A stretch of DNA of 64,000 nucleotides from Rugalucina vietnamica (GCA_964017185.1 OZ024874.1:31596721-31660720); one strand, 5' to 3'. Shown: positions 1-12,462, counted from the stretch's first letter. A program made the numbers and translations. Notes: generated from the letters alone by a model not told the origin.

Positions 1-2484
1 ACCGCTTGGCCAATCTAGTTGAAATTTTATGTGGAGCCTCCTTGGGTAGTGGCATTTCAAGTTTGATCGCGAAATCCAGGTCACATGACCAAGATGGCCG
101 CCACGCCCATATATGGTAAAAACCACTCAAAAATCTTCTTCTCCAGAACCGGTGGGCCGATTTCCACGAAACTTGGTATGTAGCATCGGGGATGTCAGCC
201 CATCATAGTTTGATAAAATGATGACCCCTGGATGACCTTGAATTATTTTACGGCAAGGTCAAATTTGGAAACATAGGCTTTTACATGGGAAAAAGTGAAA
301 ACTATGGATTTTTGGAAAACTATTGCAGCCTGAGGCCTGAAAAGTGGTAGATGCAAACAACTTATGGAGTAGATGAAGGTATGTGATTAATATAGGTCAA
401 GGTCATCTCTTGACCTTGGCCAGTCTGTCGTCCATACACACTTTTCAAAGATCTTCTTCTCTGAAACTGCTTGGCCAATCAAAGTGAAATTTTATGTGGA
501 GCATCCATGGGAAGGGGATACGAAAGTTTGATCGCGAAATCCAGGTCACATGACCAAGATGGCCGCCACGCCCATATATGGTAAAAACCACTCAAAAATC
601 TTCTTCTCCAGAACCCGTGGGCCGATTTCCACGAAACTTGGTATGTTGCATCAAGGACCTCAGCCCATCATAGTTTGATAAAATGATGACCCTTGGATGA
701 CCTTGACCTATTTTACGGCAAGGTCAAATTTGGAAACATAGGCTTTTACATAGGAAAAAGTGAAAACTATGGATTTTTTTAAAACTATTGCAGCCTGAGG
801 CCTGAAAAGTGGTAGATGCAAACAACTTATGGAGTAGATGAAGGTATGTGACTAATATAGGTCAAGGTCATCTCTTGACCTTGGCCAGTCTGTTGTCCAT
901 ACACACTTTACAAAGATCTTCTTCTCTGAAACTGCGCGGCCAATCAAAGTGAAATTTTATGTGGAGCATCCATGGGTAGGGGAGACGAAAGTTTGGTCGC
1001 GAAATCCAGGTCACATGACCAAGATGGCCGCCACGCCCATGTATGGTAAAAACCACTCAAAAATCTTCTTTTCCAGAACCGGTGGGCCGATTTCCACGAA
1101 ACTTGGTATGTAGCATCAACGACCTCAGCCCATCATAGTTTGATAAAATGATGACCCTTGGATGACCTTGACCTATTTTATGGCGAGGTCAAATTTGGAA
1201 ACATAGGCTTTTACATAGGAAAAAGTGAAAACTATGGAATTTTTTGAAAACTGTTGCAGCCTGAGGCCTGAAAAGTGGTAGATGCAAACAACTAATGGAG
1301 TAGATGAAGGTATGTGATTAATATAGGTTAAGGTCATCTCTTGACCTTGGCCAGTCTGTTGTCCATACACACTTTTCAAAGATCTTCTTCTCTGAAACTG
1401 CGCGGCCAATCAAAGTGAAATTTTATGTGGAGCATCCATGGGTAGGGGAGACGAAAGTTTGATCGCGAAATCCAGGTCACATGACCAAGATGGCCGCCAC
1501 GCCCATATATGGTTAAAACTACTCAAAAATCTTCTTCTCCAGAACTGGTGGGCCGATTTCCACGAAACTTTGTATGTAGCATCGGGGACCTCAGCCCATC
1601 ATAGTTTGATAAAATGATGACCCCTGGATGACCTTGAATTATTTTACGGCAAGGTCAAATTTGGAAACATAGGCTTTTACATAGGAAGAAGTGAAAACTA
1701 TGGATTTTTTAAAAACTATTGCAGCCTGAGGCCTGAAAAGTGGTAGATGCAAACAACTAATGGAGTAGATGAAGGTATGTGATTAATATAGGTCAAGGTC
1801 ATCTCTTGACCTTGGCCAGTCTGTTGTCCATACACACTTTTCAAAGATCTTCTTCTCTGAAACTGCTTGGCAAATCAAAGTGAAATTTTATGTGGAGCAT
1901 CCATGGGTAGGGGAGACGAAAGTTTGATCGCGAAATCCAGGTCACATGACCAAGATGGCCACCACGCCCATATATGGTAAAAACCTTTCAAAAATCTTCT
2001 TCTCCAGAACCGGCAGGCCAATTTTCATGAAACTTGGTATGTAGCATTTGGGACTCCAGCCTATCATAGTTTGTTGAAATGATGACCCTATGATGACCTT
2101 GACCTATTTTACGGCTAGGTCAATTTTGGAAACATAGGCTTTCACATGGGAAAAGGCGAAAACAGCTGTTGCAGCCTGAGACCTGACAGTTGCTAGATGC
2201 AGACAACTAATGGAGTCAATGAAGGTAAGTAATTAATGAAGGCCAAGGTCATGACTTGACCTTGGCCCAAGGTCATTTAAATATCAAAATTAAAATTGTG
2301 GTTTTCTCAGAAATCACTGGGTTTGGAAACTATTGCAGCCTGAGACCTGAAACTTTGCAGATGCAGACAACTTATGAAGTCAATAAAGGTGTGTGAGTAT
2401 TCAAGGTCAAGGTCATTTCATTATGACTTAATACTCCAAGATCAGGCTTCAGGTGAGCGTTCTCAGGACCAATGGTCCTCTGGT
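1..2484 (-). mobile_element. pearl-like (Helentron-associated type) tandem-repeat element, type 1, copy A, cut by window edge
   Basis: Minus orientation; 5' end at 2484 shows the 15-bp palindrome AGGACCAWTGGTCCT followed by GCTCACCTGA. Five internal units of about 465 bp follow: the GGTGGGCCGATTTCC block recurs near 151, 616, 1081 and 1547, with a diverged unit at 2011. Each unit carries facing TGACCTTGACC and GGTCAAGGTCA. Its 3' end is outside the window. The structure (terminal palindrome, short inverted repeats, tandem core, tetranucleotide tract, 3' hairpin) matches pearl/DINE-1-like non-autonomous elements of bivalves. No coding capacity. Confidence 0.65.
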
Positions 2485-2984
2485 ATTCCATTCAGCTAAC
2501 TTTGCTCGGAATTGCTCACTGTACCAGTTATTTATATTGGTCATATCATAGGGAGTAGCCCTAGTGTTGTTTGAACTCCTAGTTCTTCTGGGCGGCATAG
2601 CTAAGTATATGTAGAGAGCCAAATGTTCTAACAGCAGATGAAATTCCACAACAGAGTTTTACTTCTAAAACATTATTCACAAGATCAGTCCTTCTTCACT
2701 CAAAAGTAAAAAAAATAGTTTTGAAGTCACAAAGTACATGAATGCAAATTAAATCCAAAACACAGAAATATAATTGGCACAGTTTTTGCACAACAAATAC
2801 AATAAACAATTCACAATTTTATATTAGCACAGTAATAGCTTGAAGCACTCTGATAACAAACTGAGGCTGGTTCTGATTGTCTGCCAGGTATATATTGCTA
2901 CTGATTCTGTATTACAATATAAGCTCACTTGTAAAACATCCTATCTAAACAGTTACATTTCCCATTAACTGCCATTTCCCATTA
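2485..2984 (-). other. unassigned segment with a coding-like start, cut by copy A
   Basis: On the minus strand an ATG at 2598 opens MPPRRTRSSNNTRATPYDMT and continues INNWYSEQFRAKLAEWN before meeting the end of copy A. Composition looks protein-coding, but I do not recognise it. The AT-rich sequence upstream (2650-2960) could be the leader of a retroelement. Left unidentified. Confidence 0.25.
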
Positions 2985-5297
2985 ACTGCCATAAATGTTT
3001 ATTTAGCGGAAAAATAGCTGATTTCCACTTTTCCCATTATAAGTCTATGGAAACTTTAAGTTGCCATAGCAACCAGAGTTCTTATCCGCCTGGAATAAAA
3101 AAACACAAATTATATAGAGGCCACTGTCAGGAACATGTATACAAAGTATAGGCTTTATCCCCTTGACAGTTTCTGAGAAGAAGATTTTTGAATGTTTTTC
3201 GAAATTTTGCCCTATATGGGGCCCCTGCAACCAATCAAAATGAAGGATTAGAACAAAAGTCACATGAAACGTAGAGGACTACTCAATAAACATTTCTGCA
3301 AAAACAAAATTCAAATATCTCAAACAAGACAGAACCAGAGGACCATTGGTCCTGAGAACGCTCACCTGAAGCCTGATCCTGGAGTATTAAGTCATCATGA
3401 AATGACCTTGACCTTGAATACTCACACACCTTTATTGAATTCACAAGTTGTCTGCATCTGCAAAGTTTCAGGTCTCAGGCTGCAATGGTTTCCAAACCCA
3501 GTGATTTATGAGAAAACCATAATTTTAATTTTGATATTTAAATGACTTTGGGTCAAGGTCAAGAAATGAACTTGGCCTTCATTAATTACTTACCTTCATT
3601 GACTCCATTGGTTGTCTGCATCTAGCAACTTCCAGGTCTCAGACTGCAACAGTTTCCAAAATGTCCATTGTTTTCGCCTTTTCCCATGTAAAAGCCTATG
3701 TTTCCAAAATTGACCTTGCCGTAAAATAGGTCAAGGTCATCCTATGGTCATCATTTTATCAAACTATGATGGGCTGGCATCCCAAATGCTACATACTAAG
3801 TTTCATGAAAATCGGCCTGCCGGTTCTGGAGAAGAAGATTTTTGAGTGGTTTTTACCATATATGGGCGTGGCAGCCATCTTGGTCATGTGACCTGGATTT
3901 GGCGATCAAACTTTCGTCTCCCCTACCCATGGATGCTCCACATAAAATTTCACTTTGATTGGCCCAGCAGTTTCAGAGAAGAAGACCTTTGAAAAAATTG
4001 TATGGACCACACACTGACCAAGGTCAAGAGATGACCTTGACCTACATTGATCACATACCTTCATCTACTCCGTTAGTTGTTTGCATCTACCACTTTTCAG
4101 GCATCAGGCTGCAATAGTTTTCAAAAAATCCATAGTTTTCACTTTTTCCCATGTAAAAGCCTATGTTTCCAAAATTGACCTTGCCGTAAATTAGGTCAAG
4201 GTCATCCTAGGGTCATCATTTTATCAAACTATGATGGGCTAAAGTCCCAAATGCTACATACCAAGTTTCATGAAAATCGGCCTGCCGGTTCTGGAGAAGA
4301 AGATTTTTGAGTGGTATTTACCATATATGGGCGTGGCAGCCATCTTGGTCATGTGACCTGAATTTCGCGATCAAACTTTCATCTCCCCTACCTATGGATG
4401 CTCCACATAAAATTTCACTTTGATTGGCCGAGCAGTTTCAGAGAAGAAGATCTTTGAAAAGTGTGAATGGACGACAGACTGGCCAAGGTCAAGAGATGAC
4501 CTTGACCTAAATTAATCATATACCTTCATCTACTCCATTAGTTGTTTGCATCTACCACTTTTCAGGCCTCAGGCTGCAATAGTTTTCAAAAAATCCATAG
4601 TTTTCACTTTTTCCCATGTAAAAGCCTATGTTTCCAAATTTGACCTTGCCGTAAAATAGGTCAAGGTCATCTAAGGGTCATCATTTTATCAAACTATGAT
4701 GGGCTGAAGTCCCCGATGCTACATACCAAGTTTCGTGGAAATCGGCCCACCGGTTCTGGAGAAGAAGATTTTTGAAGGGTTTTTACCATATATGGGCGTG
4801 GCGGCCATCTTGGTCATGTGACCTGGATTTCGCGATCAAACTTAAAATGCCACTATCCAAGGAGGCTCCACATAAAATTTCAACTAGATCGGCCAAGCGG
4901 TTTCAGAGAAGATCTTTGAAATTGTGGACGACGGACGGACGGACGGACGGACGGATGGACAGACGGACGGACGCCGGATCATGGCCATCCTATAAGCTCA
5001 CCTTGTGAGCCTTCGGCTCAGGTGAGCTAAAAAACTGGCAATTTTCACTTTTTTCCATTATAAGTCTATGGGAAGCATAAGTTGCCATAGCAACCAAAGT
5101 CCTTATCCGATCAAAACAAAAAACACAATTATTCTTTCCCCCTACCTGTAGATGGTGTATGTGTAATATGAGAACAATCGACCCAGCGGTTTCAGAGAAG
5201 AAGATCTTTGAAATTGTGGACGACGGACAGACGGACGGACGCCGGAGCATGGGTATACTATAAGCTCACCTATGAGCCTTCGGCTCAGGTGAGCTAA
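2985..5297 (+). mobile_element. pearl-like element C (type 1 relative), split by copy B
   Basis: The two flanks of copy B, 2985-3333 and 5031-5297, line up end to end with the unbroken repeat at 6715-7327: same CCATTATAAGTCTATGG, GCATAGCAACC-type and TTCTTTCCCCCTACCTG blocks in the same order. It ends with the (ACGG)n tract and the GCTCACC...GGTGAGC hairpin at about 5262-5295. A 5' terminal palindrome was not seen at 2985, so the left end is uncertain. Confidence 0.55.
3334..5030 (+). mobile_element. pearl-like element, type 1, copy B, complete ends
   Basis: 5' end: ACCAGAGGACCATTGGTCCT, then GCTCACCTGA. Three core units of 465 bp follow (ATCGGCC block at 3811, 4276, 4741), then an ACGG/GACG tract (4928-4975), then the 3' hairpin GAGCC-TTC-GGCTC nested in GCTCACC/GGTGAGC, ending GCTAA. 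The 10-bp inverted repeat is GCTCACCTGA / TCAGGTGAGC. Target before insertion is visible at 7040-7060 (AAGACAG then CAAAAACTGG); no target duplication longer than one or two ambiguous A's is seen, as expected of Helitron-type insertion. Confidence 0.7.
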
Positions 5298-7918
5298 TAA
5301 AAATGAAGGCGCTAGAGTGGCCACAACACTAAATATTGATTTTTCAAACACTCAAGGGCAGATAACTCCGTAGTGAGAGGTCGGATCTGGTCGAAATTCG
5401 ATCTCATTCGAGATGTTATGAATGTCCTTGTTACTTCCAAGAATAAAGAAGATCCGAATAAAAATGAAGGCGCTAGAGTGGCCACAACACTAAATATTGA
5501 TTTTTCACACAGTCAAGGGCAGATAACTCTGCAGTCAAGGGTTGAATCTGGCTGAAATTCGAACTCATCCAAGATGTTATGGCTATCCTTATTACTTCCA
5601 AGTATGATGAAGATCCAATCAAAATTGAAGTCGCTAGAGTGGCCACAACACAAAACCAGAGGACCAATGGTCCTGTAAACGCTCACCTGAGATCTGCTTC
5701 ATATACCAATAAACATATTTGAATATTATGGTATTTAACCACAGTGCAGGGGCAGATGAAGCCCTTGGGCCATTTTCTTTTTTCAGAATAATCATTATTC
5801 TGTCCATTTGCCAATTTTTTGCTGATTTTCCCCTTCAATAACATTTTAAAAGCAGATAAGCCCCTGGGGTCCATTTTTTTCAGAATCATTAAATTTCAGT
5901 CCTACTGCCCATTTCCTGCAAGACTTTCACTTAAAATGACATTTTAAAAGTTTTCCCCATTCAAATGCATTGACGACCTATGTTGACCTTGCCATAAAAT
6001 AGGTCAAGATCACCACAGGGTCATGTTTTATATATACATTGTAGTACTTGAGTCATCCATACTTCATGCAATGTTTCGTTGAAATCGGTTCACCGGTTCT
6101 GGAGAAGAAGATATTTTAAGGGGTATTACCATATATGGGCATGGCGGCCATCTTGGTCATGTGACCTGGAGTATTTATATACACATTGGTTCCCACTTCC
6201 TATAGATGCTTCATATAAAATTTGGCTTTGATTGGCCAAGTGGTTTCAGAGAAAAAAATCTTTGAAAAGTGTGTATGGACGACAGACCGGCCAAGGTCAA
6301 GAGATGACCTTAACCTAAATTAATCATATACCTTCATCTAATCCATTAGTTGTTCGCATCTACCACTTTTCAGATCTCAGGCTGCAATAGTTTTCAAAAA
6401 ATAGCTAATTTCCACTTTTCCCATTATAAGTCTATGGAAACTTAAAGTTACCATAGCAACCAGAGTTCTTATCCGACTGGAATAAAAAACAAATTATGTA
6501 GAGGCTAGTGTCAGGAACATGTATACAAAGTACAGGATTCATCCACTTGACAGTTTCTGAGGAGAAGATTTTTGAATATTTTTTTTTTTTCAAAATTTTG
6601 CCCTTTATGGGGCCCCAGAAACCAATCAAAATAAAGGATTAGGACAAAACTCACAAGAAACGTCAAACACTACTCAATAAACATTTCTGCAAAAACAAAA
6701 TTCAAATGTCTGCAATTTTAGCGGAAAAATAGCTGATTTCCACTTTTCCCATTATAAGTCTATGGCAAATTTAAGTTGCCATAGCAATCAGAGTTCTTAT
6801 CCGCCTGGAATAAAAAACACAAATTATGTAGAGGCCACTGTCAGGAACATGTATACAAAGTATAGGCTTGATCCCCTTGACAGTTTCTGAGAAGAAGATT
6901 TTTGAATGTTTTTCGAAATTTTGCCCTATATGGGGCCCCTGCAACCAATCAAAATGAAGGATTAGGACAAAAGTCACAAGAAACGTAGAGGATTACTCAA
7001 TAAACATTTCTGCAAAAACAAAATTCAAATATCTCCAACAAGACAGCAAAAACTGGCAATTTTCACTTTTTTCCATTATAAGTCTATGGGAAGTATAAGT
7101 TGCCATAGCAACCAGAGTCCTTATCCGATCAAAACAAAAAACACAATTATTCTTTCCCCCTACCTGTAGATGGTGTATGTGTAATATGAGAACAATCGGC
7201 CCAGCGGTTTCAGAGAAGAAGATCTTTGAAATTGTGAACGAAGACGGACGACGGACGGACGGACGGACGCCGGAGCATGGGTATACTATAAGCTCACCTA
7301 TGAGCCTTCGGCTCAGGTGAGCTAATAATGACTTTTCAAACACTCAAGGGCAGCTAACTCCACAGTCAGAGGTCGGATCTGGCTGAAATTCGAACCCATA
7401 CGACATATTATGGTTGTCCTTGTTACCTGCAAGAATGAAGAAGATCCAATGAAAAATAAAGGCGCTAGAGTGGCCACAACATTTTTCCCATTATAAGTCT
7501 ATGGGGATTTTTCCAAACGCTCAAGGGCAGCTAACTCCGCAATCTGAGGTCGAACCTGGGCGAAATTCGAGCTCATCCGAGATGTTAAAGTTGTTCTTGT
7601 TATTCCCAAGAATGAAGAAGATCCAATCAAAAATGGAGCTGCTAGAGTGGCCACAACATTTTCCCCATTATGACTCAATGGGAGCTATCTGTTGCTATGG
7701 AAACCAGAGTTCCGATCCGATCTGCTTAAAAACCTATGGCAGGCAATCCCCCACCCCAATGCTGCTTCATGTAAAATCTGATTGCAATTGGCCAGTTAGT
7801 CTCAGAGATATTCAAGCTTGAAAGTGTGGACGCACGGACGCACGCACGGACGGACGGACAACGGCTCGACTACCATACTATAAGCTCACCTTGTGAGCCT
7901 TCGGCTCAGGTGAGCTAG
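5298..7918 (+). mobile_element. pearl-like element E with ~162-bp units, split by element D
   Basis: Units beginning GGCGCTAGAGTGGCCACAAC recur at about 5308, 5469, 5630, 7461 and 7630, giving a spacing of about 162 bp where uninterrupted. The element resumes after D at 7328 and ends with an ACGG/CGCACGG tract and the hairpin GAGCC-TTC-GGCTC at 7890-7917. The left end coincides with the end of element C, so C may itself be inserted in E. Confidence 0.5.
5655..7327 (+). mobile_element. pearl-like element D, inserted in E
   Basis: Starts ACCAGAGGACCAATGGTCCT then GCTCACCTGA, shares its 5' block with the copy at 17255. It contains one 455-type unit (to about 6370), two ~335-bp units starting at about 6385 and 6720, then the ACGG tract and terminal hairpin. 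It is a mosaic of units found separately in other copies, which suggests unit exchange within the family. Confidence 0.55.
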
Positions 7919-7994
7919 AAATCGCTAAATAAAAGTCACATGAACATTTCGGCATTTATAGTATTATGTATATTCAAGGATCTTGCTTATGTAT

Positions 7995-8207
7995 GAGCCT
8001 GTACTTTCGGTTCCGACCAGGTCCAACATAAACCGGGCTGTACAAGTCACAGAAGAGGCTGGAGATTTTGGATTTAGAAAGTAGAGGAATTGTACTATCC
8101 TTGTAGCGAAAACAAAGGTGCTGATCAGCTTTGCAGTTACTGCGAAGCTGATCAGCGCCTTTGTTTTCGCCTATGCAGATTGTTGGTGTTTTCCCATGCG
8201 GCGGCTC
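7995..8207 (-). mobile_element. central-palindrome MITE ('CP-MITE'), copy 1
   Basis: Member of the ~235-bp family described here: ends GAGCCGC...GCGGCTC followed inward by GAGAAAACCGG-type sequence, and a long central palindrome (GCGAAAACAAAGGCGC ... GCGCCTTTGTTTTCGC around GATCAGC). Flanked by a perfect 4-bp duplication GTAT (7991-7994 and 8208-8211). No ORF of its own; open frames across it are palindrome by-products. A 4-bp duplication fits Sola-, Ginger- or Academ-type transposases, but the superfamily is not determined. Confidence 0.8.
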
Positions 8208-8555
8208 GTATAGTTTATGTCCATTGCCGACGAGGGAATATTGAATGGGATGAAGAGATAACAAAGACATAGTGACAGTGAAACTGAAAACTCATTCATG
8301 TATTCATTCAGCTTACATACAATATCTATGACAAAATTCTCATGGAAACTGGATACCTGTGACTTGCCTTAATAAAAGCATTTCAGAAGCAACTCTAATG
8401 CATAGCTACATCTTGTTTTGCGACAATGTAGAAAAAAAAACCTTGTATGAAAAGTGTACAGTGTATGTTGGTTTCTGAATTTACAATAAACAAACTGTCA
8501 TGTTAGCTGTAAAGAAAGGTATCTGGAATCTGGTAATTTCTGATAGGGTATACTT

Positions 8556-8740
8556 GAAGTCCCAGTCAATAATCTTAAAAGTCATGTTGGGACTAACCCA
8601 ACAATTCTTGAGTACTTAACCAGCACTATGCGGAATGAGCGTCTTGCCCAAAGATACAATTCAGCAAAAGTAGGGTTTGAACCAAGGGCTTCTGTTTTCA
8701 AATTCTTACATCCACCTGTAAGCTCACAAGCACATCTGTA
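8556..8740 (-). mobile_element. tRNA-derived SINE, diverged
   Basis: On the minus strand: GGTTCAAACCC-type B box, then GGGCAAGACGCTCATTCC, CATGACTTTTAAGATTATTG and ACTGGGACTT. Same 3' core as the SINE at 30243. Confidence 0.5.
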
Positions 8741-9980
8741 CTTTTACTCTCACATAAATGAAATGGCTGACATCTAGCACTTAAGGAAACAGATTTAAAA
8801 CACCACACACTAAGTATTTAAAAAACATCAAGTTAAAATAAGTAATTTGATTAAAACTAAACAGGATATTCAAGCAGCCCATGGAATAAAATGTGCACAA
8901 AAGCTCCCACTGATGTTAGCCTACACATCGGCTCAGACTCACTGATTTGAATTCAAGATTAAGTTCATCTCAAAGCAGTAGCTGGTCTACTTTTACAAAA
9001 TCCAAAATTGCAAAATTTCTGTTTTTCTTCTTAAAAGAACTGAAGGAAATATTAATTTTGGGATTAATTAACATGGTCATGTTAAAAGAAAGAAGAAATA
9101 CTCCTATGTGACACTTAACACAAGTTACACATAAATCATGAATTATGCAAGCATTATTGCACAAAAATAAAAGCAAAATATTCTAAAATAAAAGCTAAAT
9201 GTCCGTAACTATGGATAAACTCGCATTTGAAGTTGAAAGTCAGACTTCTCACAAAATTCTGCAACAATGTGCTGTGAATTTGAAATCTAAAATTTCCTTC
9301 AAAGATGACTTTATCCAAAGTTATTGAGGTTATTTTTACAGGACTACAACCATATGAGACAGTTTATTAATTTCACAGTATATAAACAAGTCCACGCTCC
9401 ACAGTCATTGTGTGCTCTGCTTAAAACAGAATCCCATGGAGTGGTTTATACACCGTGTACAGGGACACACATAAAACCTCACTTTAAAAACTGTTATACA
9501 GAGTAAAACATAAATGAAATGCAAACAAATTATTAAAGACACTAGGAAATAAAAGAATATACAGAAATAAAGTACCTAGCATAAATGTTAGATATCTAAA
9601 ATTATATTGGCAGTAAGAAGGCATACTCTAACAGCGGGTAAAAATAACTGGAATGACCATAAGAAACAAATATAGGACAGACAATGGATGGTACGTTATT
9701 AAAACAAAGTGACTTCTTGGGCAAACATTCATGATGATGCGACTCATTTTTTATTTGGAGAATAAACTGCAGAAGAACACTGGTATGAAAGGTTTGCAAA
9801 GACTCAGGCAGGGAAAGGATTTAAATAATGGAAGTAAGCCTTAGAATAAGTTTTGTGGAACAGTGGTGAGTTGAAACCTTGCAAATGCAAAATTTCACGA
9901 AAAACAATGACACTGTCACAATACAGAACAGGCTGAAATCCTATACTTGCCAAGCCTGATGTTCGCTTTGCCAATCACTC
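8741..9980. other. AT-rich stretch, nothing recognised
   Basis: Both strands read; only short scattered open frames without splice context, no inverted repeat or tandem structure of note. Confidence 0.5.
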
Positions 9981-10206
9981 CAGGCCCCAGGATTATAAAA
10001 CTTTTTTCTTGCTCCATTCAGCTGAGAATGAAATTTAAATTCCCCATAACTACTGAAATACCCCAATCAGGTTAAGATCACCAAAGCCTGTAATTTATCC
10101 TGCCAATGTTTAAATGCCAATTGTTGGCATTTTAACATTTATGAGCAGGATAAATTTTAGTCTCAGCTGAGCTGAGCATGAAAAAGTTTTATAACCTTGG
10201 GGCCTG
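9981..10206. mobile_element. hAT-like MITE with CAGGCCCC ends
   Basis: Inverted ends CAGGCCCCAGGATTATAAAA and (reverse strand) CAGGCCCCAAGGTTATAAAA. Central stem TTTATCCTGC...GCAGGATAAA. A partial relative occurs at about 34225 (GAGCAGGATAAATTTCGTTC). CAGG-starting ends suggest hAT, but no 8-bp duplication is visible. Confidence 0.6.
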
Positions 10207-10689
10207 GCTTGTTCTCAGCAATAAAAGGACACATTTTCTCTGGTCCTGTGTAATTCATCAAAACTGACAAATGCACGCGCAAAAAAAACTAAATGACACA
10301 GTTCTTTGACCTAAGCACATAAATCAATTATTATTATTATGCAATTCAATGTTAAAATGTCCATTTTATGACTGTCATGTCTTCCAATTAACCACAACAT
10401 AAGCTTGAACCACCACCACCCATGCAATTAACAATCACTATCATTAAATGTAAACAATGCTAAAGCAAACATAAATAATTTGTTAATTAGGTGTGCACCA
10501 TCACTTGTTCAGAATATTGTTTAAAACAATTGAATACACTAAAAGAACCAAGTGCAATATTTCCATATTCCTAAGAAATGGATTTTACAGACAGAATTAT
10601 CACACCGGTTAACCAAAGACAAACAACACAACTGAGAACAGCCAATACAGATTAAATGAACGAGTGACAATTGAGAGTAGAACACTTTC

Positions 10690-10841
10690 AGGGAACAACT
10701 TATCTTGGATCATTCTAATCTATGGTATGTTGTCCCCACATAGGTCTCATAGGCTATGAGACCTATGTGTCTCATAGGCTATGAGACCTATGTGGGGACA
10801 ACATACCATGGATTAGAATGATCCAAGACAAGTTGTTCCCT
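10690..10841. repeat. 152-bp near-perfect palindrome
   Basis: Arms of about 72 bp run from AGGGAACAACTT to AAGTTGTTCCCT around an 8-bp loop near 10766, with very few mismatches. The inner part is itself repeated (CATAGGCTATGAGACCTATG twice). Could be a fold-back MITE or a recent inverted duplication. Confidence 0.75.
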
Positions 10842-11125
10842 GAGCCATAGCCCTATATTGATTTCTATGTTTGTTGTACTCTGTCACGTTGGTTGACTCT
10901 GGATAACCAGTTTGAGTATGTTTGTAAATCCGTATTGTTTTCTGCGACCTCCAATCATGAGATATTCTCCTGTCTCAATCCTACAACTACAATACTACTG
11001 CCATTTTTTGTCTCAACGAGCAACTGATAAACTATAAACAATACAATGTCGTAACAGCAACAAGAACTAGAAACAAACTTAACTTTAGAACAAGATCAAA
11101 CAAAGTCTCAGACCTTACATAGAAT

Positions 11126-11327
11126 GAGCCACAATGAGAAAACCGGTCTTTAGTGTTTCCGACCAGGTTCTACTCAAACTGATTTGTACAGCCATAGAAG
11201 CAGGCTACAAGCTTGAAATTTTGGATTTAAACAGAAGACGGGCTGTACTATCATGTACAGTTACTGCACAGCTGATCTGCACCTTTGTTTTCGCATAGAA
11301 AAATCTGTTTTTCTCATGATGCGGCTC
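11126..11327 (-). mobile_element. CP-MITE copy 2, central palindrome partly deleted
   Basis: Begins GAGCCACAATGAGAAAACCGG and ends TTCTCATGATGCGGCTC. Only the right part of the palindrome remains (CAGCTGATCTGCACCTTTG). Confidence 0.7.
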
Positions 11328-11630
11328 AATTTTCAACAATATCAGTAAAGAATAGAAGTGTAGGCATGAAAATCCAGTCTATAAGCCATTAAAAGTGCCC
11401 AAAAGAATTCCTAACTTGTAGAGATACAAAAACATTGTCCAGCTTATTTTCATGGTTTTGGTCACATATTTATGGAACAAAAAATGAAGAAAGGCAGCTC
11501 GCTTGACAATGGCAAAAAAGTATCTGGAACAAATTGTAAACAAATACATGCCCAAGACTTTGACCAATAATGAATCGAGAAAACACTAACGCAAACAATC
11601 ATGTCAAATACAACTAAACAACATTTCTAG

Positions 11631-11856
11631 GGGCCAGTTGTTCAAAACTTTGTTAGCTTAACATCATCCTTAACCTCAACTTGTTAAGTATGCCCATAAG
11701 CAAATGCACTGTTATTTTTTGTTGATAAAATGTGAGAGTCCTTTGCAAGGATTCTCACATTTATCAACAAAAAAATAAGTGTATTTGTACTATTGCCATT
11801 TGAAATTTTAACTAATCGTTAACTACCGACATCGTTAATTTTGAACAACTCTGCCC
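11631..11856. mobile_element. MITE with GGGCCAGTTGTTCAAA ends
   Basis: Left GGGCCAGTTGTTCAAAAC, right (reverse strand) GGGCAGAGTTGTTCAAAA. Central stem TTGTTGATAAAATGTGAGAG / CTCTCACATTT-like with ATCAACAA. No coding. Confidence 0.6.
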
Positions 11857-12230
11857 GGGACTTTTGAGTAGGACAGTCTCTAACTGACTGGCTCTACTTT
11901 GTCCAATATCATCATTAATCCTTTATCACACCCAATTTAACCAACAACCAGTATGTTCAAAGATCTTTAGTACATGTATATTCTGCAATTTTTCTGACTA
12001 GTGTTGGAATATTTCAAGTTTGTCAGAAATGTCCTGGTGTGCACTTATTGGCGCATGTGAACTAATTAGAATAAATATGGTATTCTATATTGCCACCTAT
12101 ATTTACTTACGTCCTTCATAAAGATGTACATTCATCAGCCATAAAATAATTAACATCCTACAAATCCATTCTGTAAAATCATAATTATGTTTTCTATACA
12201 TACAAATTATATAACTTGTTATGACTTGAC

Positions 12231-12462
12231 CAGCCGCATCTGAAAACCAACAATTAGGATATGCAAAAACAAAGATGCAGATCAGATGTGCAGTAATTGC
12301 ACAGCTGATCAGCGCCATTGTTTTTGCTACACAGATAGTATAGTTCCTCTTCTACTTGTATCCAAAGTTTCAAGCTTCTAGCTTTCTTCTGAGACTGTAC
12401 AGGCCGGTTTGTGTCGGACCTAGTCTGAATACCAGATTGTTGCTTTTCTCATGTAGAGGCTC
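12231..12462 (+). mobile_element. CP-MITE copy 3, diverged
   Basis: Palindrome half-sites CAGATCAGATGTGCAG / CACAGCTGATCAGCGCC and the GGCCGGTTTGTGTCGGACC block are present. Both ends are mutated. Confidence 0.6.

Noticed and set aside
1-5250. Short frames with the recurring HVTWISRPN/IFFSETV-type peptides
   Set aside because: They lie in tandem units of pearl-like elements and are interrupted differently in each unit.
8090-8272. Recurring ENKGADQL-type small proteins in many places
   Set aside because: All derive from the CP-MITE palindrome, which reads open on both strands; copies are flanked by target duplications and share no start context.
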